A stretch of DNA of 64,000 bases from Actinobacillus capsulatus DSM 19761 (GCF_000374285.1 NZ_KB893931.1:182873-246872); one strand, 5' to 3'; positions 17,656 to 27,749 are shown, counted from the first letter of the stretch. Numbers and translations are program-made. The notes: generated from the sequence alone by a model not told the origin.

Positions 17656-18792
17656 ATGAACAGACGTGATCTTCTTAAATCAGGCGGTTTAGTCGCATTG
17701 GGCTTAGGTTTGAGTGCCGCAGGTTTTGCAAAAAATTCGGTAAATCCGACCGCTCGCACAGGCAAAGCAGCAGAAAATCCGTTGTTGCCACAACGCAAAT
17801 TGGGTAATTTGACTGTGTCGGCGGTGGGCTTGGGCTGTCAGGGTTTCGGGCAGAATATGTACGGCGTGCCAGAGCCGTCAAAAGCGCAATCCATTAACGT
17901 GATTCGTCAAGCGTTCGACCACGGCGTAACCTTTTTTGACACCGCCGAAGCCTACGGGCCGTTCAAAAGCGAGTTGGTGGTGGGCGAAGCGATTAAGCCG
18001 TTCCGTGACCAAATCGTACTGGCGACCAAATACGGCTGGGACATCGATCAAAAAACAGGGCAACGCACAGGCAAGGTAAACAGCAAACCAGCCCACATCA
18101 AAATGGTGGTGGACAATATGCTCAAACGCCTGCAAACCGATCGCATCGACCTGCTTTACCAACACCGTGCCGACCCAGAAGTACCGGTGGAAGAAGTTGT
18201 TGGTACAATTCAAGATTTGATGAAAGCGGGCAAAGTGCTGGGTTACGGCTTGTGCGAAGTCAGCCCTGAAACCATTCGCAAAGCCCATAAAATTCAACCG
18301 CTTGCAGCGATTCAAAGTGAATATTCACTTCTCTTCCGTGGACGTGAAAACGACGTATTGCCTGTGTGTCAAGAACTTAGTATCGGTTTTGTGCCTTGGT
18401 CGCCGTTGGGGATGGGAACGCTCGGTGGCTATGTGAATGCCGACACCAATTTCGGTTCAGATCCGAGAATGGATTTGCGTGGAATCTTGCCGAGATTTGA
18501 AGCGAAAAACTGGCAAAATAACGTGAAATTGCTGGAACTTATCCGCAAATGGTCACAAACCAAACTCTGCACACCAGCCCAACTTTCACTGGCGTGGCTG
18601 CAAGCTCAAGGCGATTTCATCGTGCCGATTCCAGGCACGACCAAAATCAACCATTTGTTTGATAACCTAGGTTCAACTGCCGTGAGTTTCACCGCCGACG
18701 AACTCGCCCAATTCCGCAAAGAATTAGATGCCATCACCATTCAAGGCGACCGCCTGCCCGAAGCGATTTTGAAGTTCTCGGAAGTGCGATAA
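17656..18792 (+). CDS. Aldo/keto reductase with a twin-arginine signal
   Basis: The start at 17656 follows AGAAGG and gives 378 residues. The N-terminus NRRDLLKSGGLVALGLGLSA is a Tat signal (RR then a hydrophobic stretch), so the folded enzyme with its NADPH is probably exported to the periplasm. The body is an aldo/keto reductase of the YhdN/AKR11-13 type: RKLGNLTVSAVGLGCQGFG at the start, FFDTAEAYGP with catalytic Asp and Tyr, LATKYGW with Lys, LLYQHRAD with His, and IPIPGTTKINH-like cofactor residues near the end. It has its own promoter of the shared type and a DUS terminator. The physiological substrate is unknown. Confidence 0.9.
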   Translation: MNRRDLLKSGGLVALGLGLSAAGFAKNSVNPTARTGKAAENPLLPQRKLGNLTVSAVGLGCQGFGQNMYGVPEPSKAQSINVIRQAFDHGVTFFDTAEAYGPFKSELVVGEAIKPFRDQIVLATKYGWDIDQKTGQRTGKVNSKPAHIKMVVDNMLKRLQTDRIDLLYQHRADPEVPVEEVVGTIQDLMKAGKVLGYGLCEVSPETIRKAHKIQPLAAIQSEYSLLFRGRENDVLPVCQELSIGFVPWSPLGMGTLGGYVNADTNFGSDPRMDLRGILPRFEAKNWQNNVKLLELIRKWSQTKLCTPAQLSLAWLQAQGDFIVPIPGTTKINHLFDNLGSTAVSFTADELAQFRKELDAITIQGDRLPEAILKFSEVR

Positions 18793-18796
18793 AAAC

Positions 18797-18828
18797 AATG
18801 CCGTCTGAATTTCGTTTCAGACGGCATT
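18797..18828. terminator. Perfect DUS inverted-pair terminator
   Basis: AATGCCGTCTGAA (18797-18809) and TTCAGACGGCATT (18816-18828) form a perfect 13-bp stem, and both arms hold the exact Neisseria 12-mer. It lies 4 nt after the reductase stop. Confidence 0.9.
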
Positions 18829-18942
18829 TATTTATGAATTTTATTCATTACCTTAATCAAAATTACCTAGCTAATCAAAGGGCTATACTTTCGTTAAACT
18901 AATTGCAAAACAACATTCATAAACTCACTTGGGAGAAAAACG

Positions 18943-19533
18943 ATGAAAAAATTATTCACAATCCCTGACTGGATTGTTCACAGCTTCGCCGCCGTTGGCT
19001 TTACCAACGTTTAAAAAACAATGTTTTTTGTGACCGCACTTTTTACCGCCCTGTTTGCCGCGCAGGTGGCACAGACGAAGAACCTGATTATCTACTTTTC
19101 GCAGCCTGAAAATTACACCGCCGATCAGCTGGTGGACGGTGTGTCGGGTGCGAGCAAGCTGATTAAAAACAATGACATGCTTGGGGCGAATGAATATCTT
19201 GCCAAAGAGATTTAGAAAACTGCAGGCGGCGACTTGTTCCGTTTGGAAACCGTCAAGCCTTATCCAACCGCGCACCAACCGTTGTTGGATTACGCACAAA
19301 ATGATTTTGGTCTATCCGATCTGGTGGTATCAAACACCGATGGCGTGGTACAGCTTGCTTGAACAGACCGATTTCAGTGGTAAAACCATTGTGCCGATTG
19401 TCGGACACGGCGGCAGCCGTTTCAGCGGTACAGATCGTGAGTTGAAAAATTAGAGCCGAACGCCACCGTCAAAGACGGCTTTGAAGCCTACCTGCACAAA
19501 AGCGCCGACCTCGCACCGTGCAAGGCTCTATAA
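18943..19533 (+). pseudogene. Decayed flavodoxin-like gene
   Basis: An ATG at 18943 after GGGAG opens only 23 codons before a stop. A secreted-type leader and flavodoxin text follow in pieces: NLIIYFSQPENYTADQL, then GGDLFRLETVKPYPTAHQPLL, LVVSN, PIVGHGGSRFSGTDREL and EPNATVKDGFEAYL. At least two stops and two frameshifts interrupt it, and the C-terminal end is short. The intact form would be a flavodoxin of about 190 residues with a signal peptide. It lies in the run of broken redox and hydrolase genes. Confidence 0.75.
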
Positions 19534-19536
19534 ACC

Positions 19537-19616
19537 TAGCCCCGTTGGGGCTATTTTCAATCGGCAAAAGCCGCAGAGCGGCTTGGTTTACCGAACCCAG
19601 TACGGCTCGTACTGGG
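19537..19616. repeat. Three consecutive hairpins, REP-like
   Basis: TAGCCCC-GTT-GGGGCTA (19537-19553), GCCGC-AGA-GCGGC (19570-19582) and CCCAGTACG-GCT-CGTACTGGG (19596-19616) follow each other just before the DUF4405 remnant. The last shares its AGTACGGCT core with the hairpin at 54847-54872. Confidence 0.6.
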
Positions 19617-19626
19617 CAGTACAATT

Positions 19627-19993
19627 ATGAAGAAGAAATACCTTTTCCAACTCGCCCAAGACCTGATAATGACCACCGCACTGTTGTCCTTATTCGGCTA
19701 TCACTTATACGAAGAAATCACCCACGAGTGGCTGGGGCTGGTATTTTTTGCGCTGATTATTTCCCATTTAACGCTCAATACGTGGTGGCTGAAAAAGCTG
19801 TTTACAAGCGAATACCACGGTTATCGTACCTTTCAAACGGCAGTAAATTTTGCAACTTTTTTGCTTTTTTTGACCGCTTGTATCAGCGGTATTTTGCTCT
19901 CCAAGCACCTGTTTACCGAAATGCCATTCCACCTGACTGACGATTTCACCTGCAAAATCCATATGACTGCCCCCCCACTGGCTGCAAATCGCC
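19627..19993 (+). pseudogene. Truncated DUF4405-type membrane protein
   Basis: The first 115 or so residues are a DUF4405-like cytochrome-b-type membrane protein. Helices with conserved His are visible: FGYHLYEEITHEWLG, LIISHLTLNTWW, then LLFLTACISGILLS, KIHMTA and, in the next frame, HWLQIAVGV. A run of seven C (19970-19976) sits at the frame change. Right after HWLQIAVGV the sequence becomes the tail of an alpha/beta hydrolase, so the C-terminal helix is lost. It was probably a heme- or quinone-linked membrane protein. It is now a fusion remnant. Confidence 0.7.
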
Positions 19994-20290
19994 GTGGGCG
20001 TGCCGATGGCGGAATTTAAAAAACTGCCCCAAATCCCGATTGTGCTGTACTACGGCGACCACATCAAACTTGGCTCAAACAACGTGGGCGAAAACAAATG
20101 GGGAACGGAACTTGCAATGGCGAAGCAATTTGTCGCCACTATTAACTGCCACGACGGCGATGCAACCTTGGTTCATCTGTCTGAAATCGGCATCAAAGGC
20201 AACTCACATTTTTTAATGGGCGAGAAAAACAACGAACAGTTGGCGGATTTGATGGAAAAATGGTTAAAAGAAAAAGGGTTGGATAAGTAA
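19994..20290 (+). pseudogene. C-terminal fragment of an alpha/beta hydrolase
   Basis: About 90 residues (LPQIPIVLYYGDHI, then GIKGNSHFLMGEKN and WLKEKGLDK) resemble the tail of the remnant at 8922-9191: the same final seven residues and the same GNxHFxM catalytic-His segment. No N-terminal half exists; the segment is joined to the DUF4405 remnant. Confidence 0.7.
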
Positions 20291-20327
20291 CGACAAGCGG
20301 TCAAATTTGCCGAAAAATTTGTAATAC

Positions 20328-20387
20328 GTAGGGTGCGTGTAAACACACCATTTCACAAACATTTCGGTGCGTTCACACGCACCCTAC
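20328..20387. repeat. Inverted repeat (REP-like)
   Basis: GTAGGGTGCGTGT...ACACACC at 20328-20349 is largely complementary to GGTGCG...ACACGCACCCTAC at 20366-20387. It has the same AGGGTG outer ends and arm structure as 9550-9605, and lies just upstream of the tautomerase-like gene. Confidence 0.6.
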
Positions 20388-20401
20388 ACAAGGAAACAAA
20401 A

Positions 20402-20728
20402 ATGTCATTCAACATTCAAACCAATCATCTTGCGTCAAACGAACAACAAGCCTTGATAGCGGACGAACTGGGTTGTGTGCCCAACCAATCCACCCAAAGT
20501 ATTTTGATTGCTTTTGAGCATAAACCAATGTGGTATCGCGGAAACCGCCCTGCGGCGTGGGTGGTGTTTCGGGTGTTTGCCAATGAAAACCACATAGGCT
20601 ACGGCGAATTGACCGCTCAAATCAGCCGAATTTTGCACCGCACTTTGAACATTGAGTTAGCGAGAATTTTTGTGGAATTTGCCGACATCGCTGCTTTCGG
20701 CATTGGGGGACGCTATGTTGAACGATAA
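20402..20728 (+). CDS. Small tautomerase/MIF-like protein
   Basis: The start at 20402 (109 residues) follows CAAGGAAAC; the longer frame begins inside the inverted repeat. The C-terminal half (GYGELTAQISRILHRTLNIE, then RIFVEFADIAAFGIGG) has the helix-strand layout of the tautomerase superfamily, where a beta strand V-x-F-x-D-x follows the long helix and ends in a Gly-rich turn. The N-terminus lacks the family's catalytic Pro directly after Met (it reads MSFNIQT), so activity is doubtful, and the assignment is tentative. It stands alone, with the inverted repeat on its 5' side. Confidence 0.5.
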   Translation: MSFNIQTNHLASNEQQALIADELGCVPNQSTQSILIAFEHKPMWYRGNRPAAWVVFRVFANENHIGYGELTAQISRILHRTLNIELARIFVEFADIAAFGIGGRYVER

Positions 20729-20815
20729 AACAAATTCCATTTTGATTTACCATTTTACCGACCCGATAATGGGCTGACTTACGAAAGCGAACCGTTTTTC
20801 AGGCAGCCTGAAAAC

Positions 20816-21154
20816 CTAACGATTATTTTCGCCCCATTCGCACAAAGCGTCCAAAATCGGTATTAAAGATAAGCCTTTATCCGACAAACTATACTCCACT
20901 TTCGGGGGAATTTGCGGATACTCAGTGCGGATAATCAAGCCGTCATTTTCCAGCTCTTTTAACGATTGGCTCAATGTTTTTACCGAGATTTTGCCGATTT
21001 TGCGCTGCAGTCCGTTAAACCGCATATTGGGTGGATTGCGGTGCAGCCAAAACAAAATCACCATTTTGTATTTTCCGCCAATAAGCGACAAGGCATAGCC
21101 AAAACCTGTTTCATCGAGTGATTGGATATTTTGATAATTGGGGGCATTGAGCAT
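20816..21154 (-). CDS. HxlR-family transcriptional regulator
   Basis: A 112-residue winged-helix regulator. The family core is clear: ALSLIGGKYKMVILFWL, then NGLQRKIGKISVKTLSQSLKELENDGLI and PPKVEYSLSDKG, ending in LCEWGE. HxlR regulators often sense electrophiles or redox state and control an adjacent oxidoreductase. It is divergent from the DsbA-family/esterase pair at 21268, whose control it is likely to exert from the 113-nt spacer. A DUS (AGGCAGCCTGAA, 20801-20812) lies just past its stop. Confidence 0.9.
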   Translation of the reverse strand: MLNAPNYQNIQSLDETGFGYALSLIGGKYKMVILFWLHRNPPNMRFNGLQRKIGKISVKTLSQSLKELENDGLIIRTEYPQIPPKVEYSLSDKGLSLIPILDALCEWGENNR

Positions 21155-21267
21155 TTACACTTTCCTTTGGGTGAGTATGTTACGATAAGTATCGTACTGT
21201 TTTTTCACATCATACACCATTATAATATGCTCACTTTCTTTTTTAAATCACCCATTGGAGTATGATG

Positions 21268-21951
21268 ATGAAAATCCAAATCTGGTCAGATTATGCCTGT
21301 CCTTACTGCTATATCGGCAAACGCCATTTAGAACAAGCCCTTGAACAATTCGCCCACAAAGACAGCGTACAGATTGAGTTTAAAGCCTTTGAGCTTTATC
21401 CACACGCAGGCAAAACGGCGGTCAATACCACCCAAGAACGCATTGAGAAAAAATACACCAAAACGCCGCAAGGGGCATTAGAAATGATCGCCCATATTGA
21501 AAAAATGGGCGAGCAAGCAGGCTTGGCAATGAATTATGCAGACGTGAAAAACACCAATACCTTTGATGCCCACCGCCTCTATCAATGGGCAAAAAGTTTG
21601 GATAAAGGAAGTGAAATGAACGAACGCTTGATGCGTGCTTATTTCACCGATAATGTGGAATTGGCAAATTGGGAAACCTTGGCAAAGCTGGCAAACGAGG
21701 TCGGCTTAAACGGCGATGATGCCAAGGCAATGCTCGCTTCTGATGATTTTATCCAAGCGGTCAAAGACGATGAGAACGAAGCTAAAATGGTTGGCGTGCA
21801 AGGCGTGCCGTTTTTTGTATTTGACGGCAAAACCGCCACATCGGGAGCAATGCCTGTGGGAAGTCTTTTGGGTCTGCTAAACCAAGTTTATCAAGATAAT
21901 CAAACGGATAGTCTGACAGGTGCAAGCTGTGGCATTGATGGGTGCAACTGA
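21268..21951 (+). CDS. DsbA-family oxidoreductase (FrnE-like)
   Basis: Three ATGs follow each other; the third (21268) has the best distance (7 nt) from TTGGAG, giving 227 residues. The N-terminal thioredoxin motif is CPYC in DYACPYCYIGKRHL, and an all-helical insert is followed by VQGVPFFVFDG with the cis-Pro loop, the layout of cytosolic FrnE/DsbA-like proteins. The C-terminus has a further CGIDGC pair. It has no signal peptide, so a cytoplasmic thiol-disulfide role is expected. It overlaps the following esterase gene (TGATG) and is divergent from an HxlR regulator. Confidence 0.9.
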   Translation: MKIQIWSDYACPYCYIGKRHLEQALEQFAHKDSVQIEFKAFELYPHAGKTAVNTTQERIEKKYTKTPQGALEMIAHIEKMGEQAGLAMNYADVKNTNTFDAHRLYQWAKSLDKGSEMNERLMRAYFTDNVELANWETLAKLANEVGLNGDDAKAMLASDDFIQAVKDDENEAKMVGVQGVPFFVFDGKTATSGAMPVGSLLGLLNQVYQDNQTDSLTGASCGIDGCN

Positions 21952-22622
21952 TGGCAATCCTGGAATTTACACCGTCTGCCAAACCCATTATTTTGGGTGG
22001 GCAAAGAGCGGATAAGCATTTGATTTTGATACACGGATTGACACTTTCAGGCAGACAGTTTGTGCCGATTGGGCAGTTTTTATTGGCACGGCTTGGGCAA
22101 AATTGGCAAATCATTTTGCCCACCGCTCCTACCCAAAGGGTAACTTGGCTTGGCGGTCAATTGGCAACTGCTTGGTTTGATTTGCCTGTGGGGAGATTTG
22201 ATAAAAACCAAGACGAAACAGGACTGAACCAAGCCAATTACTACCTTCATTGCTTGATTGATGAACTGGTGCAAACAGGCGTTAATTCCCAAAATATCGT
22301 GCTGGGTGGATTTTCGCAAGGCGGTGCTTTGGCTTTGTTGTCCGCCTTAACCTATCCCGACACGCTAGGCGGTGCGGTATGTTTGTCCGGCTATTTGCCG
22401 ATGGCGGATAAATTGGGCAATGCTTTGCAACGCTCTGATAAATTGCCCATACTGATGACACACGGCACAGAGGATAAACCGATCGACATTGCACTTGCCC
22501 AAAATGCGGCTGAGATATTACAAAATAACGGTTTTTCCGTTCACTTTAACCGCTATCCGATAGGGCATACGATTGACGGGCAAGAACTGGCTGATGCGGC
22601 AAATTGGTTAAAAAACCGTTAA
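21951..22622 (+). CDS. Carboxylesterase/phospholipase-type alpha/beta hydrolase
   Basis: The ATG at 21951 overlaps the stop of the DsbA-family gene (TGATG), so translation is coupled. The product has about 223 residues. Catalytic features are LILIHGLTLSG (oxyanion loop), the nucleophile elbow GGFSQGGA, HGTEDKPI with the Asp, and YPIGHTIDG with the His. This is the small carboxylesterase/YpfH-like group, which cleaves short esters in the cytosol. Pairing with a thiol oxidoreductase under an HxlR regulator suggests a stress or detoxification unit. It ends at a composite uptake-word terminator. Confidence 0.85.
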   Translation: MAILEFTPSAKPIILGGQRADKHLILIHGLTLSGRQFVPIGQFLLARLGQNWQIILPTAPTQRVTWLGGQLATAWFDLPVGRFDKNQDETGLNQANYYLHCLIDELVQTGVNSQNIVLGGFSQGGALALLSALTYPDTLGGAVCLSGYLPMADKLGNALQRSDKLPILMTHGTEDKPIDIALAQNAAEILQNNGFSVHFNRYPIGHTIDGQELADAANWLKNR

Positions 22623-22708
22623 AAAAACACCGCTTGGATTGTTTTTGAAAACAGACAAGCGGTGTTTTTTTATCTGAATTTTGCAAAACGGCTTTCAGGC
22701 TGCCTGAA
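22622..22708. terminator. Composite terminator: ACAAGCGGT-pair hairpin plus DUS
   Basis: AAAACACCGCTTG and CAAGCGGTGTTTTTT form the stem (22622-22671). GAATTTTGCAAAACGG and the DUS AGGCTGCCTGAA (22697-22708) follow. The same layout recurs at 33684, 36472, 39248, 40377, 41885 and 43157. Confidence 0.8.
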
Positions 22709-22908
22709 ACGCTACGCACTTTGTAGTATAAGAGTGAAAAGCGTGCAAGTATGGATTGATGGCTTGATTTTTAAAAATAAAACACCGCCTACTATGATAA
22801 ACGATATTTTTTTACCCGCCAAAGCTTTTTCTAAAACTTTGTGGCGATACGCCAAAGCGTGCCTTAAACTGCATTCTAAAATGACTTGCGGTGCCAAAGC
22901 CTGTTTTA

Positions 22909-24522
22909 TTACGGCAAAAGCGGCAATCCCAATTCGCTTAAAAACTTATTGTGTTTCTCGGTTGCCGTTTTGATTTTTTCGTCCAACGCCATTAGGTTTT
23001 GATGGTTGGCAATCAAATCAATTTCGGGTTCCGCTGCAACGTTGCTGACATAACGGGCAATATTCAAATTGCCGTCATTGTCTTCAATTTCCTGCATGGC
23101 AACCCGTCTGGCGTAACCTTGTTCTTCTTTGCGGAATTGGTAGCAATCGACGATTTTATCAATATGCTCATCATTTAAGCGGTTTTGCCGTTTGCCTTTT
23201 TCAAAATCATCGGCGGCATTGATAAACAATACATCGTCATCTTTTTTGCATTTTTTCAGCACCAAAATACAAACGGGAATGCCTGTGGAATAAAACAGAT
23301 TGGCAGGCAGCCCGATAACAGTGTCAATATGACCGTCTTTCAGCAATTTTTTGCGGATTTTTTCTTCTGCACCGCCGCGGAATAATACGCCATGCGGCAG
23401 AATAATCGCCATTGTGCCATTGTCGCTTAAAAAGTGGAAACCGTGCAGCAAAAAAGCGAAATCCGCCGCCGATTTTGGTGCAAGTCCATAATTTTTAAAG
23501 CGGAAATCGTTTGCCAATTCTTCCTTTGGTTCCCAACGGTAACTAAACGGCGGATTGGCGACTACTGCATCAAATGTCAGTTTTTTGGCTGGATTGGTTT
23601 CGTTTAACACATCCCAATCATTGAGCAAAGAATCGCCGTGATGAATGGTAAATTCGGTATCTTTCACTCCGTGCAATAGCATATTCATGCGTGCCAAGTT
23701 GTAGGTGGTGATGTTTTTTTCTTGACCGTAGATTTTGCCGATATGCCCATTGTTTTCAGCCATTTGATGACGCACATTAAGCAGTAGTGAGCCAGAGCCG
23801 CAAGCAAAATCCAGCACATTATCTAATTTGGCTTTATTTCCGCTTGCAGGGTTTTGGCTGTCCAGCGTAACAATGCGGGATAAAATGGTGGAAACCTGTT
23901 GCGGTGTGTAAAATTCGCCCGCTTTTTTGCCCGACCCCGAAGCGAATTGGGCAATCAAGTATTCATAAGCATCGCCCAATGCATCGCTGCTGGTGGAAAA
24001 TTCGCTAATGCCCTCGGCAATGCGTTTCACGATTTCCACCAATTTATTGTTACGCTCTTCATAACTCTTGCCGAGTTTTTCAGAGTTCAAATTAATCTCG
24101 GAAAACAAACCGCCAAAAGTGCTTTCAAAAGATTCGTTTTCAATATATTTAAAGCCCTGCTGCAAGGTATTGAGCAGTTCGTGGCTTTGAATGCGTGCCA
24201 ATTCGGCAACGCTGCCCCACAAAAATTCAGGCTTAATCACATAATGCACTTTGCGACGCATCTGCTTTTCAAAATCGGCGACAAAATTGGCATTTTCGTC
24301 ATACCATACGGCAAGCGGCGTGCGTTTGTCGTCTTCAGTCAGCTGCGGATAATCTTTGCCCAACTCTTTTTGAGCGGCAAGTTCGTAATTGTCGGACAAG
24401 TAGCGTAAAAACAAAAACGACAGCATATAATCACGGAAATCATCGGCATTCATCGCACCGCGAAGCTGGTCGGCGATTGCCCACAGGGTTTTGCCGAGTT
24501 GGTTGAGTTGTTCTTGGGTCAT
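22909..24522 (-). CDS. hsdM: Type I restriction-modification methyltransferase subunit HsdM
   Basis: A 537-residue N6-adenine methyltransferase of the type I system. The N-terminal helical domain (LGKTLWAIADQLRGAMNADDFRDYML) precedes the SAM-binding motif DFACGSGSLLL (about 238-248) and the catalytic NPPFSY (about 325-330). The C-terminal part (LPANLFYSTGIPVCILVL, FINAADDFEKGKRQN) is typical of HsdM. It works with HsdS to protect host DNA and, with HsdR, to restrict foreign DNA. It is the last gene of the operon; its ATG overlaps the stop of the prrC-like gene by four bases. A SAM-dependent enzyme of this length is complete. Confidence 0.95.
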   Translation of the reverse strand: MTQEQLNQLGKTLWAIADQLRGAMNADDFRDYMLSFLFLRYLSDNYELAAQKELGKDYPQLTEDDKRTPLAVWYDENANFVADFEKQMRRKVHYVIKPEFLWGSVAELARIQSHELLNTLQQGFKYIENESFESTFGGLFSEINLNSEKLGKSYEERNNKLVEIVKRIAEGISEFSTSSDALGDAYEYLIAQFASGSGKKAGEFYTPQQVSTILSRIVTLDSQNPASGNKAKLDNVLDFACGSGSLLLNVRHQMAENNGHIGKIYGQEKNITTYNLARMNMLLHGVKDTEFTIHHGDSLLNDWDVLNETNPAKKLTFDAVVANPPFSYRWEPKEELANDFRFKNYGLAPKSAADFAFLLHGFHFLSDNGTMAIILPHGVLFRGGAEEKIRKKLLKDGHIDTVIGLPANLFYSTGIPVCILVLKKCKKDDDVLFINAADDFEKGKRQNRLNDEHIDKIVDCYQFRKEEQGYARRVAMQEIEDNDGNLNIARYVSNVAAEPEIDLIANHQNLMALDEKIKTATEKHNKFLSELGLPLLP

Positions 24523-25676
24523 TGATGTGTTTCTCTAAATAAATCAGGTGTTAAGTCTGAATGGAAAGGATAAGTTTCCAACAAGGTTTTTAACACGGTT
24601 TTAAATTTTTCTTTATTATCAGGCAGCATTTCTTTGGGCTCAAAAACAGAATAGCCACCATGATTCAATACTGGGATCAAACGTTCATAAAATTCGGCAT
24701 CTTCAAGTTGAATACATTTTTTAAATCCAGCCAAACCGTGAAAATTTGCTGTTTTCTCCATAATATTTCGTAAAATGTTGAAATGATATGGATATATTGG
24801 TTCATTATTATCCAATGTATCTTTTAATATTTTCAGCATTGCAACGTGATATAAACTAGCTGTATCACCTTCCAGTTTCAGGAAAGAGTATTGGTTTGCA
24901 TCATTTTTTGACAACAAATATCTGGGGGCTTTGTTCAATTCATTACACAATACATTAAAAAATAAACCGTGATGGGTAGAAATGACAAACTGAATATCTT
25001 GCTTGGGATCATAGTTTTCTGTTTTATAGCTTTTCAGCATCGTCGCTAAATTGTGTGCGACAGACACCGCATAATTATCGTCCAATGATGAAATAGGATC
25101 GTCAATATAAACATATTTGACCCATTCATATGGTGATCCTTCTTGTTTGTCCAAGCCTAATTGCAATATTGCCAAGAAAAAACACCAAATAAAAATATGC
25201 TCTTCTCCTCGAGAAATCTTGATATTGTCATTAGGATTTTCATGGCGGAAAAAAGCAACTTCCCAGCGTTCTGTTTGCTCTTGATTTCCTTTACCGCGGT
25301 TTTCTTTACTGATTTTAAAATCAAAATCCACATATTTTTGTAACAACGGGCGGATTCGGGTATCTAACTCCAATTCCCAAATCCCAGCAAAAAATTGAGA
25401 TGAATCGTTTAATACCAATACACGATCGGTATCATTTTCCAAGTCATTATCCCAATAGAACAAATCTTCGGTAAACGCATTAAAATACAGCGTATCTCGT
25501 TGATCATTTCGCCTGCCAATATCTTTAAATGCCATTGATAAGCGGGTTTTACCCGTGCCATTATGGGCAAAGATCAACAGGCATTTGGATTGTTGTTGCC
25601 TTAAACGTGTTGCCAAATCGTTTAAGTCTGTTAAATCCTTAAATGGATCATTTTTTTGTACATTATTCTTTGCCAT
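24519..25676 (-). CDS. prrC: PrrC-like anticodon nuclease (ABC-type ATPase with R-E-H triad)
   Basis: A 385-residue protein inside a type I RM operon. The N-terminal ATPase is of the PrrC/RloC (AAA_13) kind: Walker A AHNGTGKT (37-44), signature-like ISRGEEH (154-160), Walker B YIDDPISSLD (190-199) and switch His in ISTHHG. The C-terminal part has R303, E307 and H339. The spacing (R-x3-E, 36 residues from R to H) equals that of the known catalytic triad R320/E324/H356 of E. coli PrrC, which is 396 residues long. Known PrrC is held silent by its type I RM complex and cuts tRNA-Lys when a phage disables restriction. I infer the same here. A SKNDANQYSF stretch may match the LARP-like region. Confidence 0.8.
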   Translation of the reverse strand: MAKNNVQKNDPFKDLTDLNDLATRLRQQQSKCLLIFAHNGTGKTRLSMAFKDIGRRNDQRDTLYFNAFTEDLFYWDNDLENDTDRVLVLNDSSQFFAGIWELELDTRIRPLLQKYVDFDFKISKENRGKGNQEQTERWEVAFFRHENPNDNIKISRGEEHIFIWCFFLAILQLGLDKQEGSPYEWVKYVYIDDPISSLDDNYAVSVAHNLATMLKSYKTENYDPKQDIQFVISTHHGLFFNVLCNELNKAPRYLLSKNDANQYSFLKLEGDTASLYHVAMLKILKDTLDNNEPIYPYHFNILRNIMEKTANFHGLAGFKKCIQLEDAEFYERLIPVLNHGGYSVFEPKEMLPDNKEKFKTVLKTLLETYPFHSDLTPDLFRETHQ

Positions 25677-25724
25677 AGTTATCTTTTTGTTTTTGAAAAT
25701 TTTTCCTAAAATGCCACCGCTTGT

Positions 25725-27050
<1,326 letters not shown>

Positions 27051-27070
27051 AATTTATCTCTGTTTGGGGT

Positions 27071-27700
27071 TTATTCGGCTGACGGAAACAACTGTTGCAT
27101 CAAGCCTTTTTTGTGCTGTCTCAATGTGCTGATTGCTTGTTCTTCAAGTGCGATTAATTCATCAATTGAAGACAGACAATCGGCGATTTTTTGTTGTTCT
27201 TCGGGGGAAGGGAACGGTAATTTTATTGACCTTATAATTTCTCCTGAAAGATTTCCTTGTCCACCTTGAATATATGTATTAACTATTCTATCTTGATTAT
27301 GTGAGAATATTTGATACAAAAATTTATTATTATCCTGATGTTGCAAACATAATATTGCTTGATTAATTGCACCAGTTATTTTTGATAATGCAACATTACC
27401 ACTATTAGCACCATAAAGAGCAACTAGCACATCTCCTTTATTTACCATTTTTGCAGAAGAATTTAATAAGCCCTCTTCTGTCAAAAATAATTCTGTTTCA
27501 TTAAGAGCAATTTCGGCTGACCTAATAAAAGGAATTTGTCCACCATAAAAATTCTTATTTGCTGTATTTGGTGTTCCTCCACTAAAAGATTGACAAGTTT
27601 GTCCAATAGTAAAGAGTTGTTCCCACCCCAACGCAGCCCGAAACTCAGGAAAACGGAGTTTAGGGATAACAGACGCTTGTTTATCATTTTGTTTGTTCAT
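27071..27700 (-). CDS. hsdS: Half-length HsdS (single target-recognition domain)
   Basis: A 209-residue protein with one TRD followed by one conserved repeat (PSPEEQQKIADCLSSIDELIALEEQ...HKKGLMQQLFPSAE). The N-terminus VIPKLRFPEFRAALGWEQ is nearly the same as that of the full hsdS, and the two genes share this DNA stretch, so recombination could swap TRDs. Half-size HsdS proteins are known to work as dimers in other type I systems. It starts 49 nt after hsdR and could pair with itself, or with the truncated off-state product of the next gene, to give other specificities. Confidence 0.9.
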   Translation of the reverse strand: MNKQNDKQASVIPKLRFPEFRAALGWEQLFTIGQTCQSFSGGTPNTANKNFYGGQIPFIRSAEIALNETELFLTEEGLLNSSAKMVNKGDVLVALYGANSGNVALSKITGAINQAILCLQHQDNNKFLYQIFSHNQDRIVNTYIQGGQGNLSGEIIRSIKLPFPSPEEQQKIADCLSSIDELIALEEQAISTLRQHKKGLMQQLFPSAE

Positions 27701-27749
27701 ATTTACTCTCTTTAATATCTTTTCAGGCTGCCTGAAAAAAACTCACTGC

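Noticed and set aside
19970..19976. C7 tract as a phase-variation switch of the DUF4405 gene
   Set aside because: The gene is truncated and joined to a hydrolase tail just after the tract, so switching would not restore a protein.
22709..22908. Possible small gene between the esterase terminator and hsdM
   Set aside because: The short plus-strand frame (FSKTLWRYAKACLKLHS) has no ribosome site and no family resemblance; I see nothing supportable there.
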